DNA from: Sanguibacter suarezii NBRC 16159
GTDB lineage: Bacteria; Actinomycetota; Actinomycetes; Actinomycetales; Cellulomonadaceae
Assembly (NCBI RefSeq): GCF_001552735.1
Contig: NZ_BCRT01000010.1
Coordinates: 310,001-374,000 of the forward strand
Direction: 5' to 3'
DNA length: 64,000 nucleotides
The stretch's first letter is position 1. Each line of letters begins with the position of its first letter. Positions 55,958 through 64,000 of this stretch are shown piece after piece. The notes under the pieces were generated by a model. It was not told the origin of the DNA. It was given only the letters and a program-made list of their open reading frames with translations, and made no database searches. The translations under genes were made by a program, and so were the position numbers.

Positions 55958-56752
55958 TTGTTCTACTGGCTGATGAAGCGAGTCCTGGTCGGACCGCTGC
56001 TGCGACTCATGTTCCGCCCATGGGTGCGCGGTCTCGAGAACATCCCCGGCGACGGTCCCGCCATCGTGGCGAGCAACCACCTCGCCGTCATCGACTCCTT
56101 CGTGCTGCCGCTGGTGCTCAGCCGCGAGATCGTCTTCATCGGGAAGTCTGAGTACTTCACCGGGACCGGCCTCAAAGGACGCCTCACCGCCGGCTTCATG
56201 CGCGGGGTGGGCACCATCCCGGTCGACCGCTCCGGCGGCAAGGCCAGCGAGGGCGCCCTGCGCACCGGCCTGAAGCGGCTCGACGAGGGTGGCCTGTTCG
56301 GCATCTACCCCGAGGGCACCCGCAGCCCCGACGGCCGCCTGTACCGCGGCAAGACCGGCGTCGCGCGTCTCGCGCTGGAGTCCGGCGCGCCCGTGATCCC
56401 GGTCGCGATGATCGGCACCGACAAGGCCCAGCCCATCGGCAAGCGGCTGCCCAAGCCCATGCGGATCGGCATCGTCATCGGCGAGCCCCTCGACTTCAGC
56501 CGCTACCGCGGCATGGAGGGCGACCGCTTCATCCTGCGCTCGGTGACCGACGAGATCATGTACTCCCTCATGAGCCTGTCCGGCCAGGAGTACGTCGACA
56601 TCTACGCAGCCACGCAGAAGGCCCGCCTCGCCGCCGGCGTCAAGGCCTCTGAGACCGGTGCTCCCGCACCGAGCGCCCCCGGTGGGCGCCCGGCTCCTGA
56701 CGTCCAGGTGCCGGAACCACCCCAAGAGACCCCAGATCCGTCAGTAGACTGA
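55958..56752 (+). CDS. plsC: 1-acyl-glycerol-3-phosphate acyltransferase (PlsC family)
   Basis: The 264-residue membrane-associated acyltransferase has the HX4D catalytic motif (SNHLAVIDS) and the substrate motif FGIYPEGTRSPDGRLYRGK. It should acylate lysophosphatidic acid or a related lipid. The start is a TTG with a strong GAGGAGG seven to nine bases upstream, an uncommon choice here that lowers translation. The tail of about 40 residues is Pro/Ala-rich and probably disordered. Position equals Rv2182c. Confidence 0.9.
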   Translation: MFYWLMKRVLVGPLLRLMFRPWVRGLENIPGDGPAIVASNHLAVIDSFVLPLVLSREIVFIGKSEYFTGTGLKGRLTAGFMRGVGTIPVDRSGGKASEGALRTGLKRLDEGGLFGIYPEGTRSPDGRLYRGKTGVARLALESGAPVIPVAMIGTDKAQPIGKRLPKPMRIGIVIGEPLDFSRYRGMEGDRFILRSVTDEIMYSLMSLSGQEYVDIYAATQKARLAAGVKASETGAPAPSAPGGRPAPDVQVPEPPQETPDPSVD

Positions 56753-56835
56753 GATCTGATCCACACGAACGATTCAGCGCCCACCGACGACGTGCCCCCG
56801 GCACGCCGGAAGGGGCTCAATGAGAGGTTGTTTCA

Positions 56836-58059
56836 ATGACGGTCCGTCGCGTCGCGCTCCTCACGGCAGGTGGCTTCGCCCCGTGTCTCTCCTCCGCTGT
56901 CGGCGGGCTCATCGAGCGGTACACCGAGCTGGCTCCCGAGGTCGAGATCATCGCTTACCAGCACGGCTACCACGGCCTGCTGACGGGTAACAAGATCGTG
57001 ATCGACGACGAGGTCCGCAAGAACGCCGGTGTGCTGCACCGCTTCGGTGGCTCCCCGATCGGCAACAGCCGCGTCAAGCTCACCAACGCCGCCGACTGCG
57101 TCAAGCGCGGTCTGGTCAAGGAGGGCGAGAACCCCCTCACGGTCGCCGCTGAGCGCCTCAAGGCGGACGGCGTCGACGTGCTGCACACGATCGGCGGCGA
57201 CGACACGAACACGACCGCAGCCGACCTCGCTGCCTACCTCGAGGAGCACGGCTACCACCTCACGGTGGTCGGCCTGCCCAAGACGATCGACAACGACGTC
57301 ATCCCGATCAAGCAGTCCCTCGGTGCGTGGACCGCAGCCGAAGAGGCCGCCCACTTCGCCAAGAACATCATCGGCGAGCACCGCTCCGGCCCGCGCATGC
57401 TCATCGTGCACGAGGTCATGGGCCGTCACTGCGGGTGGCTCACCGCCGCCTCCGCTGCCTCCTACCGGTCCTGGCTGGACACCCAGGAATGGGTTCCCGG
57501 CATCGGCCTGACCAAGGAGCGGTGGGACATCCACGCCGTCTTCCTGCCGGAGCTCGCCCTCGACATCGAGGCCGAGGCCGCGCGCCTGCGCACGGTCATG
57601 GACGAGGTCGGCAACGTCAACATCTTCCTCTCCGAGGGCGCTGGCATGCACGAGATCGTCGCCCAGCTCGAGGCCTCCGGCGAGACGGTCGAGCGTGACC
57701 CCTTCGGTCACGTCAAGCTCGACACGATCAACCCCGGCGCATGGTTCGCCAAGCAGTTCGCCGAGCTGCTCGGTGCCGAGAAGACCATGGTCCAGAAGTC
57801 CGGCTACTACTCGCGTGCGGCTGCGGCCAACCCCGAGGACCTGCGCCTCATCAAGTCGATGACCGACTTCGCGGTCGACGCAGCCTTCCGCGGAGAGTCC
57901 GGCGTCGTCGGGCACGACGAGGAGGACGGCGACCGTCTCAAGGCCATCGCCTTCCCGCGCATCGCCGGTGGCAAGGCCTTCGACGTGTCGCAGCAGTGGT
58001 TCGGCGACCTCCTCGGTGAGATCGGCCAGCCTCTGGTCCCCGCGCCCGCGCACTCATGA
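56836..58059 (+). CDS. pfp: Pyrophosphate-dependent 6-phosphofructokinase
   Basis: The 407-residue enzyme phosphorylates fructose 6-phosphate. The motif GGDDTN (120-125) has Asp where ATP-dependent enzymes have Gly, and PKTIDND (148-154) has Lys after Pro; both mark the pyrophosphate-dependent class. Thus glycolysis here can run reversibly with PPi. Its stop overlaps the aroG ATG (ATGA), an unusual coupling of glycolysis with shikimate entry. A GAGAGG site precedes the start. Confidence 0.92.
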   Translation: MTVRRVALLTAGGFAPCLSSAVGGLIERYTELAPEVEIIAYQHGYHGLLTGNKIVIDDEVRKNAGVLHRFGGSPIGNSRVKLTNAADCVKRGLVKEGENPLTVAAERLKADGVDVLHTIGGDDTNTTAADLAAYLEEHGYHLTVVGLPKTIDNDVIPIKQSLGAWTAAEEAAHFAKNIIGEHRSGPRMLIVHEVMGRHCGWLTAASAASYRSWLDTQEWVPGIGLTKERWDIHAVFLPELALDIEAEAARLRTVMDEVGNVNIFLSEGAGMHEIVAQLEASGETVERDPFGHVKLDTINPGAWFAKQFAELLGAEKTMVQKSGYYSRAAAANPEDLRLIKSMTDFAVDAAFRGESGVVGHDEEDGDRLKAIAFPRIAGGKAFDVSQQWFGDLLGEIGQPLVPAPAHS

Positions 58060-59408
58060 GTGTCGCCGTCGATCCGGAGATCGCGGCGGGGCTCGACCAC
58101 TTCCGGACGCTCGTCGCCGGTCAGCAGCCGGTCTGGCCGGATGCCGGCCACCTGCGCAGGGTCACCGACACGCTGGGCGGACTCCCTCCGCTCGTCGTCC
58201 CGACCGAGCTCGAGTCGCTCACCGAGCGTCTTGCGGCTGCGGGTCGGGGTGAGGCGTTCCTGCTCCAGGGCGGGGACTGCGCGGAGACCTACGCCGACGC
58301 GAACGCGGACCGGGTGCGCAACAAGGTCCGCACCATCTTGCAGATGGCGGTGGTCCTCACGCACGGCGCGAGCATGCCCGTCGTCAAGATGGGGCGGATG
58401 GCTGGGCAGTACGCCAAGCCGCGCAGCTCCAACGACGAGACCCGGGACGGCGTCACTCTGCCGGCCTACCGCGGCGACATGGTCAACGGCCACGCCTTCA
58501 CTCCGCAGGACCGGATCCCCGACCCCGAGCGGCTGCTGCAGGGATACAACATCTCTGCGGCGACGCTCAACGTCGTCCGGGCCCTGACCACGGGTGGCTT
58601 TGCTGACCTGCGCCAGGTGCACGAGTGGAACCGGGGCTTCATGACGAACCCCGCCTACGCCCGCTACGAGCGCACCGCGACCGAGATCGACCGGGCCATC
58701 CGGTTCATGGCGGCGTGCGGTGCGGACTTCGAGGCGCTGCGCACCGTGGAGTTCTTCGTCAGCCACGAAGCGCTCCTGCTCGACTACGAGCGAGCCCTGA
58801 CCCGGGTGTCCTCGCAGTCCGGCCTGCCCTACGACTCCTCCGGCCACTTCCTGTGGATCGGGGAGCGGACCCGCAGGATCGACGGCGCGCACGTGGACTT
58901 CCTGTCCAGGATCTCCAACCCGATCGGCGTCAAGCTCGGCCCGACGACGACGGCAGACGACGCGCTCGCCCTCCAGGACAAGCTCAACCCGGAGGGCATC
59001 CCGGGTCGCCTGACCTTCATCACCCGGATGGGTGCCGGCACGATCCGCGAGGCGCTGCCGCCCCTCGTGGAGAAGGTCACCGCGCAGGGCGGGCCCGTCA
59101 CCTGGGTCACCGACCCGATGCACGGCAACACCATCACCTCGGACTCGGGGTACAAGACGCGTCGCCTCGAGGACGTCCTCGACGAGGTACGCGGCTTCTT
59201 CGAGGTGCACCGCGCCGCGGGGACGGTGCCCGGCGGGTTGCACGTCGAGCTCACCGGTGACGACGTCACCGAGGTGCTCGGAGGCAGCGAGGAGATCGAC
59301 GACGCCGGTCTGGCGCTGCGGTACGAGACCCTCGTCGACCCGCGCCTGAACCACCAGCAGTCCCTGGAGATGGCCTTCCAGGTCGCCGAGATGCTGCGAG
59401 GTCGCTGA
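58056..59408 (+). CDS. aroG: 3-deoxy-7-phosphoheptulonate synthase, class II
   Basis: The 450-residue class II DAHP synthase joins phosphoenolpyruvate and erythrose 4-phosphate, the first step to aromatic amino acids. Seen are FLLQGGDCAETYAD (metal Cys), GRMAGQYAKPRS, GPTTTADDAL, and WVTDPMHGNTI. It is coupled to pfp by ATGA. In M. tuberculosis aroG also neighbours pknL. Repeats and a terminator follow. Confidence 0.96.
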   Translation: MSVAVDPEIAAGLDHFRTLVAGQQPVWPDAGHLRRVTDTLGGLPPLVVPTELESLTERLAAAGRGEAFLLQGGDCAETYADANADRVRNKVRTILQMAVVLTHGASMPVVKMGRMAGQYAKPRSSNDETRDGVTLPAYRGDMVNGHAFTPQDRIPDPERLLQGYNISAATLNVVRALTTGGFADLRQVHEWNRGFMTNPAYARYERTATEIDRAIRFMAACGADFEALRTVEFFVSHEALLLDYERALTRVSSQSGLPYDSSGHFLWIGERTRRIDGAHVDFLSRISNPIGVKLGPTTTADDALALQDKLNPEGIPGRLTFITRMGAGTIREALPPLVEKVTAQGGPVTWVTDPMHGNTITSDSGYKTRRLEDVLDEVRGFFEVHRAAGTVPGGLHVELTGDDVTEVLGGSEEIDDAGLALRYETLVDPRLNHQQSLEMAFQVAEMLRGR

Positions 59409-59429
59409 CCGCGCAGCACGACGCGGCAT

Positions 59430-59477
59430 GAACGATGCCGCACGAACGATGCCGCACGAACGATGCCGCAGGAACGA
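59430..59477 (+). repeat. 14-bp tandem repeat, 3.4 copies
   Basis: GAACGATGCCGCAC occurs at 59430-59443 and 59444-59457, with one end change at 59458-59471, then a partial GAACGA. It lies just after aroG and runs into the terminator stem; non-coding. Confidence 0.85.
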
Positions 59478-59518
59478 GGGAGCCCCGGTCCACCACAGGT
59501 GGGCCGGGGCTCCCTCGT
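59474..59518. terminator. Bidirectional terminator between aroG and pknL
   Basis: A 21-bp stem (15 perfect outer pairs ACGAGGGAGCCCCGG with complement, then one wobble and inner pairs) around a three-base loop between converging genes. Confidence 0.85.
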
Positions 59519-59559
59519 ACCTCCGTGCCGCTGGTGCGGCCCGCGGCTGCTCGTTCGCC

Positions 59560-61938
59560 CTACAGCTCGAGGGTGATCTTCGATCCCTTGCGCAGCTGGG
59601 TGCCGGGCTCTTCGCTCTGCTGGCGGACCTCGTTGCCGAAGATGCCCATGAAGTACTTGACCTTGACCTCGAAGCCAGCGGCCTCGAGGATCTGCTGCGC
59701 CTCGGCGACCGGCTTGAGCTTCACGTCCGGGACCTCGACGAAGGGCTGGCCGAGGGAGACCACGACCGGCACGCTGTCACCGCGGTGGGCGCGAGACCCA
59801 GAGTCCAGCCCCTGGGAGATGACGCGCCCCTCGGGCACGGTCTCGCTGTACTCCTCGGTGACGGTGGCCGTCAGGTCAGAGGGCTCGAGCCGGGCCTTCG
59901 CGTCCTCCAGGGAGAGCAGCGAGAGCTGGGGGACGGTCACCGGCTCCGGGCCCTTGGACACGTCCAGCACGATCGGGGTGTTGTGCGGCAGCGAACTGCC
60001 CTCGGCGACCGACACGCTCATCACTGCGTCGGCGGGGATCGTGGTGTTCCAGGCCGAGGTGGTCGAGACCTTGGTGAAGCCCGCGGCCTTCAGTGCGTCG
60101 ACGGACTCTGTGACCGGCAGACCGGTGAGCCCGGTCGGGACGGTGAAGTGCTCGATCCCCTGGGAGACGGTGAGCGTGACGCTGCCGTCCTTGCTGATGC
60201 GGTCCCCTTCGCCCGGGTCGGCGCTGATGACGTCGCCCGCGGGGACGGTGTCGCTGAACGCCTCGACCGGGTCCGCGGAGAGGGCGGCGAGGGCGAGTGT
60301 CGCCTCCGCGTCCGCGACGGGGACGCCGGTCAGCCCGGTGGGCACGACCGTGTAGGCGCCAGGCCCGGCGTTGAACCACCAGTAGGTCCCACCGCCTGCC
60401 GCCGAGAGCAGCAGGACCAGGACGATGATCCACAGAGCCCGACGACGCCGACGGCGCGGTCCGGCTGCTGCCGCGAGCCGCTCCTCCTCGGCTGTGGCTG
60501 CGGCCTCGGCTGCCTCAGGAGTGCCCGGCATGAGTGCGCGGGCCGAGCTGAGGGACAGGGCGATGGTCGAGCCGGAGGAGGGGACGCTGAGCGCCTGGGT
60601 GAGGTTGTTGGAGCTGGACGGGGAGGCAGAGCTGCCTGCTGCGCCGACGGCGGTGACCACAGCGGTGTCGTCGGCCGGCCGGGGGACAGCAGAGGAGTCA
60701 GGGGGCGTGGCCGGTCCTGACGTGGCGTCCAGCAGCGCGGTCACGCCGGTGTCGGTGGGCAGGCTGACGACCGCCACGAAGCGTGACGGGGTGTCGGAGT
60801 CGCTGTCGTCGCTGTTGTCACTGCCGTCGCCGGTCCCGGTCGGCTCGTCGCTGTGACTGTCGATATCACTGTTGCCATCGGCGTCGGACAGGTCGGCGTC
60901 CGCAGCAAGAGCCCGCACGTCCTCACTGCTCGTGGCGGGGGAGCCACCGGCGCCGGCCGAGACCATCTGTGCGGCGCCGGAGGCACTGACCAGCAGGGTG
61001 TCGCCGTCAGAGGGAGCGTCGTCGTCCGTCTCCACCGGGGGCGGGGGGACCGGACGCTCCACGCGACGGTCGAGGACGTCGTCGGGCAGGGCGGTGCGCA
61101 GGCGGCGCAGGTAGGCCAAGGCGGTCGGGGCGTCGGTGGGACGGTCGCCGGGCTCGCGGGCGGCGAAGGCGCAGACAAGCTCGTCGATCTCCACCGGCAG
61201 CCAGGAGGCGACACTGGACGGTGCCGGGATGTCGTTGTTGACGTGCATGAACGCCACCTGGATGGGGGTGGCGCCGATGAAGGGCTGCGTGCCGGTGAGC
61301 ATCTCGTAGGCCATGATGCCGACCGCGTAGATGTCGGTGCGGGTGTCGCAGTCGCCCGTGGCGATGAGCTCGGGGCTGAGGTAGGCGACGGTCCCCAGGA
61401 TGGTGCCGGTCGTCGTCGAGGTGACCTCGGTGACCGCACGGGCCAGCCCGAAGTCGGCGACCTTCACCCGGCCGTCCGCAGCGAGCAGGATGTTCTCCGG
61501 CTTGATGTCGCGGTGGACGAGGCTCTGGCGGTGCGCGGCCGCGAGGGCGTCGAGGACGTGGTCGACGATGGACAGGGCGTCGCGGACGGTGAGCGGGCCC
61601 TCGTCCTCCATGCGGCGTCGCAGGTTCGTGCCGTCGACGTACTCCATCGTCAGGTAGCTCGTCTCGCCGTCCACACCCTGGTCGTAGACGGCCACGAGAC
61701 CGGGATGGGTCAGCCGGGCAGCAGCCCGCGCCTCGCGACGGAACCGGGACACGAAGTCCGCACCGGAGGCTCCGTCGGCCAGGTGGGGGTGCATGACCTT
61801 GAGCGCGACCTCACGGTCCAGGCGCCGGTCTGTGGCGAGATACACCGTGGCCATGCCGCCGCGGGCGATGCGGGAGTCCACCTTGTAGCGCCCGTCGACC
61901 AGTTGGCCGACGAGGGAATCAGTCAGAGTGGTTGCCAC
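59560..61938 (-). CDS. pknL: Ser/Thr protein kinase with PASTA domains (PknL-like)
   Basis: The 792-residue transmembrane kinase has a complete catalytic domain: RIARGGMATVYLA loop, Lys47 in EVALKVM, VHRDIKPEN with Asp144, DFG at 162-164, and a TSTTTGTILGTVAYLSPE activation loop. A long Ser/Asp-rich linker (about 305-490) leads to one helix (about 500-520) and four extracellular PASTA repeats that bind peptidoglycan-related ligands. The neighbours aroG and the HTH gene match M. tuberculosis pknL (Rv2176), which lacks PASTA; this protein resembles PknB in layout. It probably senses the cell wall and phosphorylates the nearby HTH protein. Confidence 0.92.
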   Translation of the reverse strand: MATTLTDSLVGQLVDGRYKVDSRIARGGMATVYLATDRRLDREVALKVMHPHLADGASGADFVSRFRREARAAARLTHPGLVAVYDQGVDGETSYLTMEYVDGTNLRRRMEDEGPLTVRDALSIVDHVLDALAAAHRQSLVHRDIKPENILLAADGRVKVADFGLARAVTEVTSTTTGTILGTVAYLSPELIATGDCDTRTDIYAVGIMAYEMLTGTQPFIGATPIQVAFMHVNNDIPAPSSVASWLPVEIDELVCAFAAREPGDRPTDAPTALAYLRRLRTALPDDVLDRRVERPVPPPPVETDDDAPSDGDTLLVSASGAAQMVSAGAGGSPATSSEDVRALAADADLSDADGNSDIDSHSDEPTGTGDGSDNSDDSDSDTPSRFVAVVSLPTDTGVTALLDATSGPATPPDSSAVPRPADDTAVVTAVGAAGSSASPSSSNNLTQALSVPSSGSTIALSLSSARALMPGTPEAAEAAATAEEERLAAAAGPRRRRRRALWIIVLVLLLSAAGGGTYWWFNAGPGAYTVVPTGLTGVPVADAEATLALAALSADPVEAFSDTVPAGDVISADPGEGDRISKDGSVTLTVSQGIEHFTVPTGLTGLPVTESVDALKAAGFTKVSTTSAWNTTIPADAVMSVSVAEGSSLPHNTPIVLDVSKGPEPVTVPQLSLLSLEDAKARLEPSDLTATVTEEYSETVPEGRVISQGLDSGSRAHRGDSVPVVVSLGQPFVEVPDVKLKPVAEAQQILEAAGFEVKVKYFMGIFGNEVRQQSEEPGTQLRKGSKITLEL

Positions 61939-62024
61939 GCGATGATTCTAGTGGGCGAGGTGGGCGAAATTGGGGATCTGCGCGATCTCGCCGCAGGCTC
62001 TCCACACCAGGTCGGACGCCCTGG

Positions 62025-63044
62025 TCACTGCTGGGCCTGCAGGGTGCGGACATTCGCGACGTAGCGGCGCGTGTCGTCGAACATCCCGTACTTCCGCACC
62101 GAGCTCTGCCCCTGGTAGTAGCCCGCGATCGCGGAGTCCACGGTGGGGCTGGTGGCGACCAGGCGCCCGATGATCGCGACGCCGGCGGTGACGTTGTCCT
62201 GCGGGTCGAGCAGGTTGAGCTCGCGACCCACCAGGTCTGACGCCCAGTCGCCGGAGCTCGGGATGACCTGCATGGTGCCGATCGCGTTGGCGGGGGAGAC
62301 CGACTGGTGGTTGAAGCCCGACTCCTGGGTGGCGATCGCCAGCGCGAGGCTCGGGTCCACGCCGTGGGCGATGGCGGTGTCGCGGACCATCGTGCGCATC
62401 TGGTCCTTGGACGGGACCGTGGTGGCGAGCAGGGCCGCCTTGTTCTGGTTGGCGGCTGAGACCACGTCGCGGGAGTAGGTGCGTCCGGCGAAGGTGTCGC
62501 CGACGAGCTGGACGGTCGGGGCCGCCGTCGTCGTCGCGGAGGTGGCGACCGGGGCGCTCGACCCGATGGTCAGCGTCTGCCCGATCCGGATGAGGGCGGA
62601 GGGGCCGAGGTTGTTCGCCGAGACGATCGACTGCGCGGTGCACCCGTACCGCAGCGCGAGGCCCGAGACGGTGTCTCCGGCGACGACGCGGTGGGAGGAG
62701 GTGGTCGCGGCGGGGGTGGTCGCCGCCGGCTGGGCGGGGGCGGAGGTCGCCGCGGTCGGGATGACCAGGCGCTGACCGGCACGGATGCGGTACTGGGCGT
62801 CAAGGTTGTTCGCCGAACGGATGGAGGCGGGGGAGGCGCCGGTCTGCACCGCGATCCCCGAGACGGTGTCTCCGGAGACGACGTCGTAGGTCTCGTCCGC
62901 CGCGGAGGACGAGGCAGCTGCCACGATCGAGGCAGCAGCCAGTGCGAGTCCCGTGGTGCCGTAGCGCAGTGCGTAGCGGCCAGCGGTGCGGGTCAGGGAC
63001 GGGGTGGGAGCCGTCGGTGCGGCGGCGCTGCGTGAGGCGGGCAT
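62025..63044 (-). CDS. LysM-domain lytic transglycosylase
   Basis: The 339-residue secreted protein has an N-terminal signal (TTGLALAAASIVAAASSSAAD), two LysM peptidoglycan-binding repeats at about 52-96 and 118-161 (each with SGDTVSG/AGDTVSGL), a Ser/Thr/Ala linker, and a C-terminal SLT-type domain with ATQESGFNHQSVSPANAIGT (catalytic Glu) and a GYYQGQ motif. It should cut peptidoglycan glycan strands. The ATG at 63044 is tentative. It lies just upstream of pknL on the same strand, so a cell-wall cutting enzyme and a wall-sensing kinase may be co-expressed. Confidence 0.88.
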   Translation of the reverse strand: MPASRSAAAPTAPTPSLTRTAGRYALRYGTTGLALAAASIVAAASSSAADETYDVVSGDTVSGIAVQTGASPASIRSANNLDAQYRIRAGQRLVIPTAATSAPAQPAATTPAATTSSHRVVAGDTVSGLALRYGCTAQSIVSANNLGPSALIRIGQTLTIGSSAPVATSATTTAAPTVQLVGDTFAGRTYSRDVVSAANQNKAALLATTVPSKDQMRTMVRDTAIAHGVDPSLALAIATQESGFNHQSVSPANAIGTMQVIPSSGDWASDLVGRELNLLDPQDNVTAGVAIIGRLVATSPTVDSAIAGYYQGQSSVRKYGMFDDTRRYVANVRTLQAQQ

Positions 63045-63219
63045 GGTGCGTGTCCGATCTGTTGGCGGTTCCGTCGATCCGGAGGTCCGGGCAGCGCTCG
63101 TCCACGCGCCCACGTGACCAGTGTGACAGATGTTACTGCAGGTGCTGATGGTGCTCGTGGTACAGGATGACTGTAAGTCACGTTTGTCGCAGCCGACAGC
63201 GGGGGACTCCTCAGCGCCG

Positions 63220-63225
63220 TAGGCT
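63220..63225 (+). promoter_or_regulatory. Putative -10 of leaderless HTH gene
   Basis: TAGGCT lies six bases before the GTG at 63232 with no ribosome-binding site, the layout of actinobacterial leaderless messages. Confidence 0.5.
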
Positions 63226-63231
63226 TGTCCG

Positions 63232-63696
63232 GTGACCAACCCAGAACAGCAGCCGCAGCCCGACTCGGCGACCGACCCCCAGACCGCACGGATCGACGCC
63301 CTCGTGGGCGACTGGGTCAACCTGCCCGGGGTCGCTGACCGCCTGGGCACCAAGGTGACCTCGGTGCGCAGCGCACTCACCGACCGCCGGATCGTGGGGA
63401 TGAAGCGCGGAGAGCGCAACATCTTCTCCATCCCCGAGCAGTTCCTCGTGCCCGCGCACCTGTCCAACCCGGCAGACCGCAAGCCGGTCGAGGTTCCCGA
63501 GGGCGAGTCCGAGCAGGTCATCATCCTGCCCGCGCTCAAGGGCACGATCATCCAGCTCGCGGACGTCGGCTACTCCGACCCCGAGATCATCGAGTGGCTC
63601 TTCACCGTCGAGGAATCCCTCGGGGAGACCCCGATGGCTGCCCTGCGCGGCGGCCGCAAGAGCGCCGTTCGCCGGGCCGCGCAGGGCCTGGGCTGA
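63232..63696 (+). CDS. Rv2175c-type winged-helix DNA-binding protein
   Basis: The 154-residue protein resembles Rv2175c, a DNA-binding protein phosphorylated by PknL in M. tuberculosis. It has an N-terminal acidic/Gln segment, an HTH with NLPGVADRLGTKVTSVRSAL, a wing (KRGERNIFSIPEQFL), and a C-terminal dimerisation part with ILPALKGTIIQLADVGYSD and VRRAAQGLG. A threonine near the N-terminus (residue 17, DPQTARID) could be the kinase target. It is divergent from the transglycosylase-pknL pair, so the kinase-substrate relation is probably conserved. Confidence 0.9.
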   Translation: MTNPEQQPQPDSATDPQTARIDALVGDWVNLPGVADRLGTKVTSVRSALTDRRIVGMKRGERNIFSIPEQFLVPAHLSNPADRKPVEVPEGESEQVIILPALKGTIIQLADVGYSDPEIIEWLFTVEESLGETPMAALRGGRKSAVRRAAQGLG

Positions 63697-63712
63697 CCGA
63701 GCCGGTCTGAGT

Positions 63713-64000
63713 TCAGGCGTGCCGCTCGACGGCCGCGCGCGCGAGTGCCACCAGGGTGTCTGACGCAGGCTGGGGCAGGTGCGCGGCGTCGAGCGCCTCG
63801 AAGGCCTGGGTGCTCAGGCTCGTGATGAGCTCTTCGATCTCCTCGACCGCGCCGCTGGCTCGGACGACCTCCTGGATCTGAGCGACCTCGCTGTCGCTGA
63901 GGTCAGGACGACCCAGCGCGGCGACGAGCTCGGCCCGCCCGGCGGGGTCGAGGGCGCGCATGGTGCGGATCATGAGCAGCGTGCGCTTGCCCTCGCGCAG
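63713..64000 (-). CDS. Polyprenyl diphosphate synthase, C-terminal part (runs off window)
   Basis: The frame is open to the right edge, so the N-terminal two-thirds and catalytic DDxxD motifs lie outside. The visible 95 residues start LREGKRTLLMIRTM, a typical segment of trans-isoprenyl diphosphate synthases after the second Asp-rich motif, and continue with LSDSEVAQIQEVVRASGAVE and a helical C-terminus. By position it corresponds to idsA2 (Rv2173), a geranylgeranyl-type synthase. It converges with the HTH gene 16 bases away. Confidence 0.85.
   Translation of the reverse strand: MREGKRTLLMIRTMRALDPAGRAELVAALGRPDLSDSEVAQIQEVVRASGAVEEIEELITSLSTQAFEALDAAHLPQPASDTLVALARAAVERHA

Noticed and set aside
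59430-59477. Possible CRISPR or attachment-site repeat
   Set aside because: Units are 14 bases, contiguous without spacers, and no cas or integrase gene is present.
1-64000. Mobile elements, prophage, tRNA or rRNA genes
   Set aside because: I looked for transposase or integrase motifs, terminal inverted repeats, tRNA arms and rRNA-like stretches by eye and found none; a tRNA scan would be decisive.

Overview
This 64 kb window is GC-rich, densely packed chromosomal DNA. Gene families, frequent GTG starts, ATGA/GTGA stop-start overlaps and an actinobacterial-type bc1-aa3 respiratory cluster point to a high-GC actinomycete. Most likely it is a member of the Micrococcales (Cellulomonas/Sanguibacter-like), but that genus-level guess is inference. 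I saw no insertion sequence, prophage, CRISPR array, rRNA or tRNA.

Left part (1-10.8 kb) looks like accessory metabolism. It holds the end of an NCS1 nucleobase/ureide-type permease, then translationally coupled fdrA (allF) and DUF1116 (allG) genes of the oxamate carbamoyltransferase type. A divergent CGNR regulator/LLM flavin oxidoreductase pair follows, then a class III glutamine synthetase behind a GlnR-like site, then a quinone oxidoreductase-hydrolase pair divergent from an HxlR regulator.

From 11 kb on, the gene order follows a block recalled from Mycobacterium tuberculosis (about Rv2220 back to Rv2173): glnA, RDD, DUF4191, lipA, lipB, epimerase, sucB, lpdA, pepA, then DUF3043, glycerate-kinase homologue, erpA, ctaC/ctaD/ctaF, qcrB/qcrA/qcrC, ctaE, trpD, DEDD-UvrC-like nuclease, fadD, plsC, aroG, pknL, its HTH partner, and a polyprenyl synthase running off the right end. 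The shared themes are ammonia assimilation (two glutamine synthetases with GlnR-like boxes), lipoate and 2-oxoacid dehydrogenase function, Fe-S/NAD supply, aerobic respiration, and cell-wall-linked Ser/Thr kinase signalling. A four-gene module (marR, mmpL, Gfo/Idh/MocA, membrane pseudokinase) sits inside this block between the epimerase and lipB.

The most unusual content is a set of degenerate enzymes kept in conserved positions. A cysteine-desulfurase homologue has lost its PLP lysine, His and GATE motif but keeps the sulfur-carrying Cys, and it is coupled to tusA beside erpA. Nearby are a glycerate-kinase homologue without its catalytic motifs and a DJ-1 protein with Ser for Cys. Elsewhere there are a membrane-anchored pseudokinase and a stand-alone receiver-like protein coupled to trpD. 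Other notable points are a perfect 18-bp MarR-type palindrome that contains the mmpL start codon, and several probably leaderless GTG starts.
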